Shown piece by piece: positions 1 through 7,022 of a stretch of 8,247 bases of DNA. Source of the DNA: Bacteroidota bacterium (GTDB lineage: Bacteria; Bacteroidota; Ignavibacteria; Tepidaquicellales; Tepidaquicellaceae); assembly GCA_003519545.1 (NCBI GenBank), contig DOWN01000125.1:1-8247 (forward strand), read 5' to 3'. The stretch's first letter is position 1, and the number at the start of each line of letters is the position of its first letter. The notes below the pieces were generated by a model. The model worked only from the letters and a program-made list of their open reading frames with translations, ran no database searches and was not told the origin of the DNA. The position numbers were made by a program, and so were the translations under genes.

Positions 1-430
1 ATTCAAATCCATATTGAAGATAAAAGTAAGAAACAAAGATTAACAAAATAAGAAAAATGGAATACTGAAAAGAAAGATTATAAAGAAAAATATTTTCGAT
101 ATTAAAAATATAAAGTGATGATAATGAAAATATTAATCCTGTTATTATAATTAAGGCAGGAATTTTAATTACAGAAAAAATTTTTTTTACTGTTGATTGT
201 TCTTTTATAAACAGATATGCAACAAATGGAGTTAACGCTATAATTGAATACCTGTTTAAATTTAAATTAAGTAAAGAATAATCATATAATCCAAAAATCT
301 TTACTGAAGGAGATGTGAATAAAAAAAGTATGAAAGCAAAAAGCGGACGGGTTTTTTTGTCTTTATAAAAGTATAAACACAGAACAAAAAAAGTGACATA
401 CAAAATTATAAAGACAAAAAACGGAATCAT
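1..430 (-). CDS. Multi-spanning membrane protein, N-terminal part (possible O-antigen polymerase/ligase), partial
   Basis: An open frame of 143 codons running from ATG at 430-428 off the left edge. It is extremely hydrophobic. Likely membrane segments lie at residues 3-22, 29-46, 61-76, 90-109 and 122-139, separated by short polar links such as YKDKKTRPL (22-30) and FIKEQSTVKK (74-83). There is no cleavable signal peptide. An in-frame TAA at 448-446 fixes this ATG as the first possible start. It follows the amidotransferase by 26 bp and has no Shine-Dalgarno, like the other genes. The position at the end of a sugar-synthesis operon and the evenly spaced helices suggest a Wzy polymerase or O-antigen ligase family member. 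The diagnostic periplasmic loop is outside the window, so a flippase or other transporter is possible. Confidence 0.6.
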   Translation of the reverse strand, partial: MIPFFVFIILYVTFFVLCLYFYKDKKTRPLFAFILFLFTSPSVKIFGLYDYSLLNLNLNRYSIIALTPFVAYLFIKEQSTVKKIFSVIKIPALIIITGLIFSLSSLYIFNIENIFLYNLSFQYSIFLILLIFVSYFYLQYGFE

Positions 431-456
431 TAAGTTATTTTTAAATTAATAATTTT

Positions 457-1656
457 CTACAGAAAATATTTTTCCTGTTTATCTTTTGGAAGATGGACAT
501 CTCCATAAGAAGAAGGTTCTCCCCACACATTATCTTTCCACCATTTACCATCTTCAATCCACCAAACACGCGGATCGCGGAATGTATCAGCCGTAAACCA
601 AAATTCATCTTCAGACATCCCGACATAATCCAGCCAGTAATACAAATCTGAAGAAACAACAGAGTCATATTTTTTCACCATTTCAACTGCTTTATCTCTT
701 GTAAAATATCCGGTTCTTACGTCTTTAGATGCGTGATCACTCGCACGACCATATCCAAACTTTATAAATTTTAATAAATCGTGTGCACCGTTTTCATATC
801 TGTCATCAAGGTTTGAAGATTTTCTGTAAGTTCTTTCAAATTCTCTTTCGGATGGTTTGAAACCATATTTCTCTTCAACCATCTTAGCATGCCAGTTTGG
901 ATCCCATTTGAAAAAATTTCCGACATACAAACCTCGAACTCCTACTTTCAGAATTTCATCATCCGTAGGATATTTAGCCCATAGCACATCTTTTTCAGTT
1001 AATTTTTCTTTGGCATCATCAAGCATATCATACCATTCAAATCCTCTCAACGAATGTTCATGTCTTGATCTTGCACTGAACTCAACATAATCATCAGGTT
1101 CATACATTCCTGATATATCCCAAGCAATTTCACCCCAAATAATAAGAGGAATGTTATGTCTCACTGCCGCTTGAATTGGATAAGTCATTATTCCACAGTG
1201 AGCATGCCAGTTCATATCACCCATTTTTCTGAAACAAAGTCTGTTTAGTTTTTTTAATGTTTCAACTGAAGGTCCAAAAACAATATGATCGGCATCAAAT
1301 GCATGTCTCATATTATCACGGTTATAATCACCTTCAGGCAAATAATTATTTCCATGATAGGTTACGAGTAATGGTTTTAGACCATATTCGGTTGCCATTA
1401 CATGGGTTTGATAATAACTGTCTTTTCCACCGCTTACAGGAATCACACAATCATAATTATCTTTATTCTCTTTTTTTCTTTTATCAATAATTTCATCAAA
1501 CTTTTTTCTTCTTCTTTCCCAAAATTCGGGAGATAATTCTTCAAACAATTTAAAAGTTCTGCAACTTGAACAAACACCGTCATCATCAATATCAAGATTG
1601 ACTGATACCATTGGATATACACATTCAGTGCAGTAATGCATTTTTTTAATTTTCAT
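457..1656 (-). CDS. N-acetyl sugar amidotransferase (WbpG/PseA type)
   Basis: A 399-residue PP-loop enzyme. Near the N-terminus two cysteine pairs, C9/C12 (YCTECVYP) and C29/C32 (GVCSSC), look like a zinc site. The ATP pyrophosphatase loop PVSGGKDS is at 73-80. This is the layout of the TIGR03573 family (WbpG, WbuX, PseA), which activates an N-acetyl group with ATP and replaces the oxygen with ammonia to give an acetamidino group. The HisH and HisF genes directly upstream would supply the ammonia. IIWGEIAWD (172-180) and FGYGRASDHASKDVR (300-314) fit later conserved blocks. The C-terminus is rich in tryptophan (W365, W366, W372, W373, W378). The acceptor is probably a pseudaminic-type sugar or its precursor, judged from PseI in the same operon. 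The gene stops with TAG, 26 bp before the next start. Confidence 0.88.
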   Translation of the reverse strand: MKIKKMHYCTECVYPMVSVNLDIDDDGVCSSCRTFKLFEELSPEFWERRRKKFDEIIDKRKKENKDNYDCVIPVSGGKDSYYQTHVMATEYGLKPLLVTYHGNNYLPEGDYNRDNMRHAFDADHIVFGPSVETLKKLNRLCFRKMGDMNWHAHCGIMTYPIQAAVRHNIPLIIWGEIAWDISGMYEPDDYVEFSARSRHEHSLRGFEWYDMLDDAKEKLTEKDVLWAKYPTDDEILKVGVRGLYVGNFFKWDPNWHAKMVEEKYGFKPSEREFERTYRKSSNLDDRYENGAHDLLKFIKFGYGRASDHASKDVRTGYFTRDKAVEMVKKYDSVVSSDLYYWLDYVGMSEDEFWFTADTFRDPRVWWIEDGKWWKDNVWGEPSSYGDVHLPKDKQEKYFL

Positions 1657-1660
1657 ATAA

Positions 1661-2467
1661 TTATATTAATAATAAATCAGGTTTTCTTACGTTAAAATTA
1701 TTTTCATACAAATATTTTTTTGCCAGATAAACACTTTGATCCATATATTGAAAAATATTCGCCGCGGCAACAGCATCAACATTGGTTTTTTCAAGTGCCT
1801 CTGAGAAATGTTCCCACTCCCCTACTCCACCGAGTGCGATAACAGGTAATTTCACAGCAGATGAAACTGACTGTAACAGTTCAATATCGTAACCGTTTTT
1901 CATTCCGTCTCTGTCTATAGAATTCAAAAGTATTTCACCTGCTCCTTCGTTTTCACAAATTTTAGCCCATTCAGAAGGAGAAATATTTCTATCAGTTTTT
2001 CCACCGTTTGAAAAAACCGAAAATCCGTTTTCAGTAACTTTTGCATCAATTGAAATTACAATACACTGAGAACCAAACTCTTTTGCCGCTTCGGAAATAA
2101 AATTTTTATTTTCAAATGGTATGGTGTTAATCGAAATTTTATCAGCACCTCTTGATAGTCTCATTTCAATATCCTGTAGAGAACGGATTTTTCCGCCAAA
2201 AGTAATCGGCATAAAGGTAACTTTGGAAACATCTTCAATAATTTCCAGTATTCCGCTTCTGTTGGGATGTTTAATGTCATCTCTTCTCATATCATAGTTT
2301 TCATCTTTTGAAATATCAAGGTAAATCAATTCATCAGAAGCCCATTCACTCAATCTTTTAACTGAAGTGATAGGATTTCCGAGATTTTGATAACGCTTAA
2401 AAGATTTACTCTGAACCAGGAAACCATTTTTTAAAAGAACAACAGGTATTAATCTTTTCTTTTTCAT
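1661..2467 (-). CDS. hisF: HisF-like ammonia-channelling subunit, diverged from the histidine enzyme
   Basis: A 268-residue TIM-barrel protein, slightly longer than typical HisF (about 250-256). It opens KKKRLIPVVLLKNG, aligning with the HisF N-terminus, but the position of the cyclase aspartate (D11 in Thermotoga HisF, in CLDV) is leucine here (L11). The second catalytic aspartate is kept as D141 in VISIDAK. DRDG (185-188), LGGVGEWEHF (212-221) and the phosphate-side loop AAANIFQY (234-241) confirm the family. In known acetamidino systems HisF2 carries ammonia from HisH to the sugar amidotransferase rather than making an imidazole ring, and loss of D11 fits that. Translation is coupled to hisH by the ATGA overlap, and the amidotransferase begins 4 bp after its stop. 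Family firm; altered function inferred. Confidence 0.88.
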   Translation of the reverse strand: MKKKRLIPVVLLKNGFLVQSKSFKRYQNLGNPITSVKRLSEWASDELIYLDISKDENYDMRRDDIKHPNRSGILEIIEDVSKVTFMPITFGGKIRSLQDIEMRLSRGADKISINTIPFENKNFISEAAKEFGSQCIVISIDAKVTENGFSVFSNGGKTDRNISPSEWAKICENEGAGEILLNSIDRDGMKNGYDIELLQSVSSAVKLPVIALGGVGEWEHFSEALEKTNVDAVAAANIFQYMDQSVYLAKKYLYENNFNVRKPDLLLI

Positions 2468-3081
2468 TTTATATTCAGGAAATTTTCGATTAATACTTTT
2501 CCGGCTTTTTGACTTTTCTCCGGATGAAACTGCACACCAAAAATATTTTCTTTATTAACAACGGATATAAAATTTGTTCCATATTCGGTATCTGAAACAA
2601 TATATTCTTCGTCAGTTCCTGATACAGCGAAACTGTGTACAAAATAAAAATCCTGATGATCTGTAAAATGATTTAGCAAAACATTATTTTGTTTTTTAAT
2701 ATTAATATCATTCCATCCTATATGGGGTAATGTAAGATTATCAGGAACATTTAGTTTTTCAACTGTTCCGTTTATCCAGCCAAAACCTTTATGCTCTCCA
2801 AACTCTAAACCTTTTTCAGCAAGAACTTGCATTCCGACACAGATGCCAAGGAAAGGTTTTTTTGTATTTAAAACTTCATTTGCCAGTTCATCAACGGGAA
2901 TATTTTCATTAATTTTTTTCATAGAAGCACCAAAAGCACCGACACCCGGCAATATAAGGTGAGAGGCATTTTTAATATCAGAAGTATTATTTGAAATTGT
3001 AACATCTTCTGTTAAAGTAGAAATCATATTGAACACTGATTTAACATTGCCTGACCCGTAATCTAATATACAAACTTTCAT
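2464..3081 (-). CDS. hisH: HisH-type glutamine amidotransferase subunit (acetamidino pathway)
   Basis: A 205-residue class I glutamine amidotransferase, the usual HisH length. The catalytic triad is complete: C81 in GICVGMQ (79-85), with H186 and E188 in QFHPEKS (184-190). PGVGAFG (45-51) is the oxyanion-hole strand of HisH. It releases ammonia from glutamine and passes it to its HisF partner. In histidine synthesis this feeds imidazole glycerol phosphate formation. Here there is no hisA, hisI or other histidine gene, and the neighbours are HisF and an N-acetyl sugar amidotransferase. That is the arrangement of the HisH2-HisF2-WbpG set of Pseudomonas aeruginosa O-antigen loci. The stop overlaps the hisF start in ATGA (2467-2464), fitting an equimolar heterodimer. 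Family call firm; the dedicated polysaccharide role is inferred from context. Confidence 0.9.
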   Translation of the reverse strand: MKVCILDYGSGNVKSVFNMISTLTEDVTISNNTSDIKNASHLILPGVGAFGASMKKINENIPVDELANEVLNTKKPFLGICVGMQVLAEKGLEFGEHKGFGWINGTVEKLNVPDNLTLPHIGWNDINIKKQNNVLLNHFTDHQDFYFVHSFAVSGTDEEYIVSDTEYGTNFISVVNKENIFGVQFHPEKSQKAGKVLIENFLNIK

Positions 3082-3082
3082 T

Positions 3083-5122
3083 TTAATTTCTTTTAAATAT
3101 TGGTCTGATTAGTTCACCTGCCAATACTTCTTTAATTGAATTTTTTTCACATACATATTTTACCGAATCAAGTGCTTTATCAATTGCCGTTAAATATTTA
3201 TTTATATCATCTTCCGTATGAGTTAAACAAAAATTATTTATACCTGTAGTTAAAAATCCATCGGCAATCAGAGATTGCTGAAATACACTAAGAAGTTCAA
3301 GTGGTGATAAATCGTTATGTGGTTTAAAAATTATTCCGCAATGAGTTGGATATCCCGGACATAAAGCAACATCTTCAAGATTTTTATTTTTAATAATTTT
3401 TTTTGCACCGTCAAGATACATAGAACCTTTATCAATAATACTTTGGAAATTATTTTTATCCGAAAGTATATCAATAGTATATGAAGCACTTGCGAGAGCA
3501 AGAGTTTCACCGCCGAAAGTCATTGATATAAAAGCACCTTCGTCTATGATTTTCATAAGATCTGCCCTGCCTGTGATAGCAGAGACTGAAGTTCCGTTTG
3601 ACATACCTTTACCGATTGCAGTTAAGTCTGGAACAACATCAAAGTAAGACTGAGCACCACCGATGTCAATTCTAAACCCACTCACAACTTCATCAAATAT
3701 AAGTATGGCATTATTCTTATGAGTTAGTTCCTTAACTTTTTGAAGGAAATCATTCTTTGGATAATCAAGACCTATGGGCTCAAGGATTACCGCTGCAACA
3801 TCGTTTTTAAAATTCTTAAATATTTTATCGAGAGAATCTATGTCGTTATAATTAAAAGACTGAGTTAAATCTTTAACAGTTTGAGGAATACCTCTGTCGT
3901 TATCAGTTTTTCCGATATACCATTCTTGCCATCCGTGATATCCGCAATGAGCAACAACATTTTTTCCGGTATGAGCACGGGCAAGACGGATACATGCAGT
4001 AGTTGCATCAGATCCGTTTTTTACAAATCTGACCATTTCAGCAGACGGATATAAATCTATAATTTTTTGAGCAACATCTATTTCAATTTTATTTGAAAGA
4101 GAAAAAGAAATTCCTTTCTGAAGTTGATTTATAATTGCTTCATTCTGTCCGGGGATATTATATCCGAGAGTGATAGCACCAAGACCAAGAGAAAAATCAA
4201 TAAATTCATTTCCATCTACATCCCACACATGAGCATTAAGTCCTCTGTCAATGAACGCAGGAGCAGCACCTTCAACAAAATACTTGTAAGACTTGCTGTA
4301 TGTTTGTGAAGCACTTGGAATTATTTTTTTTGCAATGTTTAAAAGTGCAAAAGAGTTTTGATATTTTGATTTCATATCATTAAGTAAAGATTTTATATAA
4401 CCTTCGTTTCTGAAAAATTTTGAATTTTCAGGATTTAAATCAGATTCTTCATTAATTAAATCTATAATTTCGTTTAATCCGCAATAATAATTTTTAGAAT
4501 TAACGGATTTTAAAATTTTTGAGATATAATCAAAATCTTCTTTTTCATCTACTGTCCATCTAAGGTTACTTAAATCTCTATTATTGTTTAAGTTTGTTTT
4601 TTTAAATTTTTTATTATTTCTGATGTAAGGAGTTACATGCTCACGTTCAGAAATTAATTTTGCATTATTAAAAGCATCTTCAAGAGCATCAAAAGAAAAA
4701 ATCTCTACATCAAGTCCATCAGGGAAAGACGGCGGATCAACGTTGCTTACATAATCATATTTACCGGATTTGAATAAATCAATAACATCGTCAACAATTT
4801 TATAATCAATCAAAGGGCAATCTGCTGTTATTCTGATTATATTTTTAAAATTAAATTTTTTCGATGCATTATAAAATCTATCGAGAACATCATTCTCATC
4901 GCCTCTGAAAAAATCAATTTTATTATCTATACAAAATTTTTCAATTGCCTCATCTTTATTAGTATCTGTTGTAGCGACAATTATATTATCAATTTTTTTT
5001 GAATTTTTTAATCTTTCAATTGTGTAAGATAATAATTTTTTACCATCTGCTTCCATCAAAACTTTTGAAGGTAATCTGGATGAACCCATTCTTGCCTGAA
5101 CTATAACACCTGTAAAACTCAT
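3083..5122 (-). CDS. Bifunctional SpsF-like cytidylyltransferase / class III PLP aminotransferase fusion
   Basis: A 679-residue, uninterrupted two-domain protein. Residues 4 to about 225 are an SpsF-type (COG1861) nucleotidyltransferase: VIVQARMGSSRLPSKVL (6-22) is the nucleotide-binding loop, RITADCPLID (97-106) the metal-binding region, and SEREHVTPYIR (158-168) a family signature. About 226-262 is a linker. From about 263 to 655 lies a class III aminotransferase of the glutamate-1-semialdehyde aminomutase branch, with KNGSDATTACIRLAR (368-382), YHGWQEW (395-401), FDEVVSGFR (476-484, D477 against the PLP ring) and the Schiff-base lysine K505 in AIGKGMSNG. Such a protein could aminate a keto-sugar and activate a nonulosonate as its CMP form. 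The order of steps and the substrates are inferred. Met250 (codon at 4375-4373) could allow separate expression of the aminotransferase, without other support. The gene starts 3 bp after the formyltransferase and ends 1 bp before hisH. Confidence 0.88.
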   Translation of the reverse strand: MSFTGVIVQARMGSSRLPSKVLMEADGKKLLSYTIERLKNSKKIDNIIVATTDTNKDEAIEKFCIDNKIDFFRGDENDVLDRFYNASKKFNFKNIIRITADCPLIDYKIVDDVIDLFKSGKYDYVSNVDPPSFPDGLDVEIFSFDALEDAFNNAKLISEREHVTPYIRNNKKFKKTNLNNNRDLSNLRWTVDEKEDFDYISKILKSVNSKNYYCGLNEIIDLINEESDLNPENSKFFRNEGYIKSLLNDMKSKYQNSFALLNIAKKIIPSASQTYSKSYKYFVEGAAPAFIDRGLNAHVWDVDGNEFIDFSLGLGAITLGYNIPGQNEAIINQLQKGISFSLSNKIEIDVAQKIIDLYPSAEMVRFVKNGSDATTACIRLARAHTGKNVVAHCGYHGWQEWYIGKTDNDRGIPQTVKDLTQSFNYNDIDSLDKIFKNFKNDVAAVILEPIGLDYPKNDFLQKVKELTHKNNAILIFDEVVSGFRIDIGGAQSYFDVVPDLTAIGKGMSNGTSVSAITGRADLMKIIDEGAFISMTFGGETLALASASYTIDILSDKNNFQSIIDKGSMYLDGAKKIIKNKNLEDVALCPGYPTHCGIIFKPHNDLSPLELLSVFQQSLIADGFLTTGINNFCLTHTEDDINKYLTAIDKALDSVKYVCEKNSIKEVLAGELIRPIFKRN

Positions 5123-5125
5123 ATC

Positions 5126-6103
5126 TTAAGTTAATCTCTTTCCTAATTTAAATATTTTATTTTGTAAAACAGGTTTTTTGTCAATTTCAATTTTTTTAAT
5201 CAATAAGTAACCTTCTTTTAAAGCAACTTTATAATTTTTATTTTCATCCTTTCCAAAAATTATACCCGTTGTGAATGTATGAAATCCTTTATCTTGTATG
5301 AATTCCGCTTCAAGAATATTTATTTTTAAATTTTCCATAAAACAATGAGCACCTTCATAAGGATAGGAAAAAGCATATATAAATCTTAACAACTCATTTC
5401 CGGTATATTTACTAAAATCAATCTTTCCATCAATGCTTGTTTTTAATCTCGGGAAAAAAGTAGATTTTTGAAATTCCTGTTTTTCAGGTTTAAAATCTTT
5501 TTTGTTAAGATTATTAAGTGATAATGGCAGTAAATATTTATAAGTATTCATTCTTGTTTTGAAAACATCTATAGGATAAGCAAGATTAGGAATTTTATAA
5601 TATGATTTAGCAATTATATCTCCTGTATCAATTCCACTGTCGATAAAATGAGCACAACCGAATTGCTCTGTATCCCAAAGACCGTTCAAAATCATCCATG
5701 AGTCATTTGCGGCACCTCTATATTCAGGCAGAGGAGCGGTATGAATATTAAATACTTTTTTTTCAAAATTATTCAGGAAATCTTTTTTAAGTATGTTTCT
5801 GCACCCGATACTTATAATGTAATCGGGTTCAAATTTTTTAATATTCTCAATTGTTTCAGGTTCGTTCACATCTGATGATTCAAACAATGGAATTCCATAA
5901 TCGGAAGTTAAATTAAAAACATTATAAGCACAGTCTCCATAAATATCCTTTCGAGTCTCCATCATTTCAAGATCTTCTTTATGAAGTTCGAAAGGATGTG
6001 TAATAACCGCAACAACCTTATACTCTCCGTTTTTATAGGTCGTGAGCGAATCAATTACATACTTTATTCCAATACCATGTCCTAACAAAACAATTTTTTT
6101 CAT
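5126..6103 (-). CDS. Sugar N-formyltransferase (methionyl-tRNA formyltransferase fold)
   Basis: A 325-residue protein with an N-terminal formyl-transferase domain (about 1-200) and a C-terminal domain (about 215-320) similar to those of Fmt and the ArnA formyltransferase. FNIHTAPLPEYRGA (118-131) holds catalytic N119 and H121. IDSGIDTGDII (154-164) supplies the aspartate, most likely D159. These residues transfer the formyl group of 10-formyltetrahydrofolate to an amine. Housekeeping Fmt acts on Met-tRNA, but this gene sits between a reductase and an aminotransferase in a pseudaminic acid operon, so a sugar amine is the likely acceptor. IYAFSYPYEGAHCF (242-255) resembles the entry to the C-terminal domain in sugar formyltransferases. 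It begins 10 bp after the reductase stop and ends 3 bp before the aminotransferase fusion. No Shine-Dalgarno is seen. Which amino group is formylated is unknown. Confidence 0.83.
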   Translation of the reverse strand: MKKIVLLGHGIGIKYVIDSLTTYKNGEYKVVAVITHPFELHKEDLEMMETRKDIYGDCAYNVFNLTSDYGIPLFESSDVNEPETIENIKKFEPDYIISIGCRNILKKDFLNNFEKKVFNIHTAPLPEYRGAANDSWMILNGLWDTEQFGCAHFIDSGIDTGDIIAKSYYKIPNLAYPIDVFKTRMNTYKYLLPLSLNNLNKKDFKPEKQEFQKSTFFPRLKTSIDGKIDFSKYTGNELLRFIYAFSYPYEGAHCFMENLKINILEAEFIQDKGFHTFTTGIIFGKDENKNYKVALKEGYLLIKKIEIDKKPVLQNKIFKLGKRLT

Positions 6104-6113
6104 TTATATAAAT

Positions 6114-7022
6114 TTATTTTACCCAAAATGACGGGTTAATAATTTCAACCGGAATATTACCGGACAAATCAATAACTTCCGAAAAATATTTTTCATCAAG
6201 CGATTCAGAATTATTCAGTAAATTTATATTATCAATCAGTTGACTCACCGATTCACATCCAAATATTAAATTACAATTACTATAAAAAGTTTTAAAAAAA
6301 TTTACAGTAAACTGTGGAAAAGACATTCCTGATTTTTCGATAATATTTAACAATTGTCTTTTGTAATTTGAAAATTCTTTTATGTTCTCAGGGATATTTT
6401 TTTCATCAACAAAAAATAATCCTTGAAGATATAAACTTCTGATAAATATATGGTTTTTAAGTTCACCTGCTTTTTGAATAAAACCGGAATTTAAAAATCT
6501 ATGATCTAATAAATTTGCAGGTATCTGATAAGCCGAAAGCATATCATCATTTAAAAGTTCTTCAGAGTGATTTAAATCATAAAGACTGATACCGAAAGAA
6601 TTGATTTTTAAATCATTGGCATGTTCACAAAGATAAGAAAGAATAAGTTTCTCATTAAGAAAATAATCTTCAACCCTGTGAAACATTAGACAGTCCAGAT
6701 AATCACGTCTTAAATTCTTTTTAGAATTATTTACCGAATTTAAAACGAAATCAATAATTTCAATTTCATCATCAGGGTTTTTTAATGATTCTGCTACAGG
6801 TGGAATTTTTGTAATTATAAATACATCTGAATTGTGAGAAGAGAAAAATTCACCGAGTATCTCTTCAGAGTTACCATAAGCAGCAGCAGTGTCATAATAT
6901 CTCACACCCGACTTTACAGATTGATTTAAAATTTCAAAAGCAGAATTTTTATCAGGCTTGCCTGAAGAATTTGCAATACCGTAATCAAGTCCTAACTGTG
7001 CTGTTCCTAAAGTAAAATTCAT
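6114..7022 (-). CDS. Aldo/keto reductase of a nonulosonic acid locus
   Basis: A 302-residue NAD(P)H-dependent oxidoreductase with the TIM-barrel fold of aldo/keto reductases. The N-terminus LGTAQLGLDYGIAN (5-18) is typical of the branch found in sugar gene clusters. The catalytic tetrad can be placed at D44 and Y49 (YYDTAAAYG), K72 (IITK) and H115 (LMFHR). FGISLYD (143-149) and IRSLYLQGLFF (194-204) match later barrel strands. No signal peptide or membrane segment is visible, so it should be cytosolic. Its start overlaps the pseI stop by four bases, so it is almost certainly co-translated with the synthase. The substrate is unknown: it could act on the hexose precursor or on a hydroxyl or keto group of the finished nonulosonate. 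A keto product would suit the aminotransferase two genes downstream. Family call firm, role inferred. Confidence 0.85.
   Translation of the reverse strand: MNFTLGTAQLGLDYGIANSSGKPDKNSAFEILNQSVKSGVRYYDTAAAYGNSEEILGEFFSSHNSDVFIITKIPPVAESLKNPDDEIEIIDFVLNSVNNSKKNLRRDYLDCLMFHRVEDYFLNEKLILSYLCEHANDLKINSFGISLYDLNHSEELLNDDMLSAYQIPANLLDHRFLNSGFIQKAGELKNHIFIRSLYLQGLFFVDEKNIPENIKEFSNYKRQLLNIIEKSGMSFPQFTVNFFKTFYSNCNLIFGCESVSQLIDNINLLNNSESLDEKYFSEVIDLSGNIPVEIINPSFWVK

Noticed and set aside
175..188. A6T8 tract inside the membrane-protein gene, a possible slippage (phase-variation) site
   Set aside because: Runs of six to eight A or T occur throughout this AT-rich window, and the frame is intact. No other sign of phase variation.
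441..668. A minus-strand open frame of 75 codons in another frame of the amidotransferase gene
   Set aside because: It overlaps the conserved C-terminal part of that gene and mostly reuses its bases; no independent support.
857..1490. Two plus-strand open frames (857-1090 and 1257-1490) of 77 codons each
   Set aside because: They lie antisense inside the well-supported amidotransferase gene, have no recognisable domain and look like by-products of its codon pattern.
1661..3081. Fragment of a histidine biosynthesis operon
   Set aside because: HisH and HisF are present without hisA, hisI or any other his gene, HisF lacks the D11 aspartate, and both neighbours are sugar-modification genes.
4124..4309. 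Plus-strand open frame of 61 codons within the aminotransferase domain
   Set aside because: Antisense to a conserved region of the fusion gene, without start signals or recognisable content.
3083..5122. Heme-pathway glutamate-1-semialdehyde aminomutase (hemL)
   Set aside because: The C-terminal domain belongs to that superfamily, but it is fused to a sugar cytidylyltransferase and has no heme genes around it.
5126..6103. Housekeeping methionyl-tRNA formyltransferase
   Set aside because: The fold is the same, but the gene is embedded in a nonulosonic acid operon between a reductase and an aminotransferase, and no def or other translation gene is nearby.
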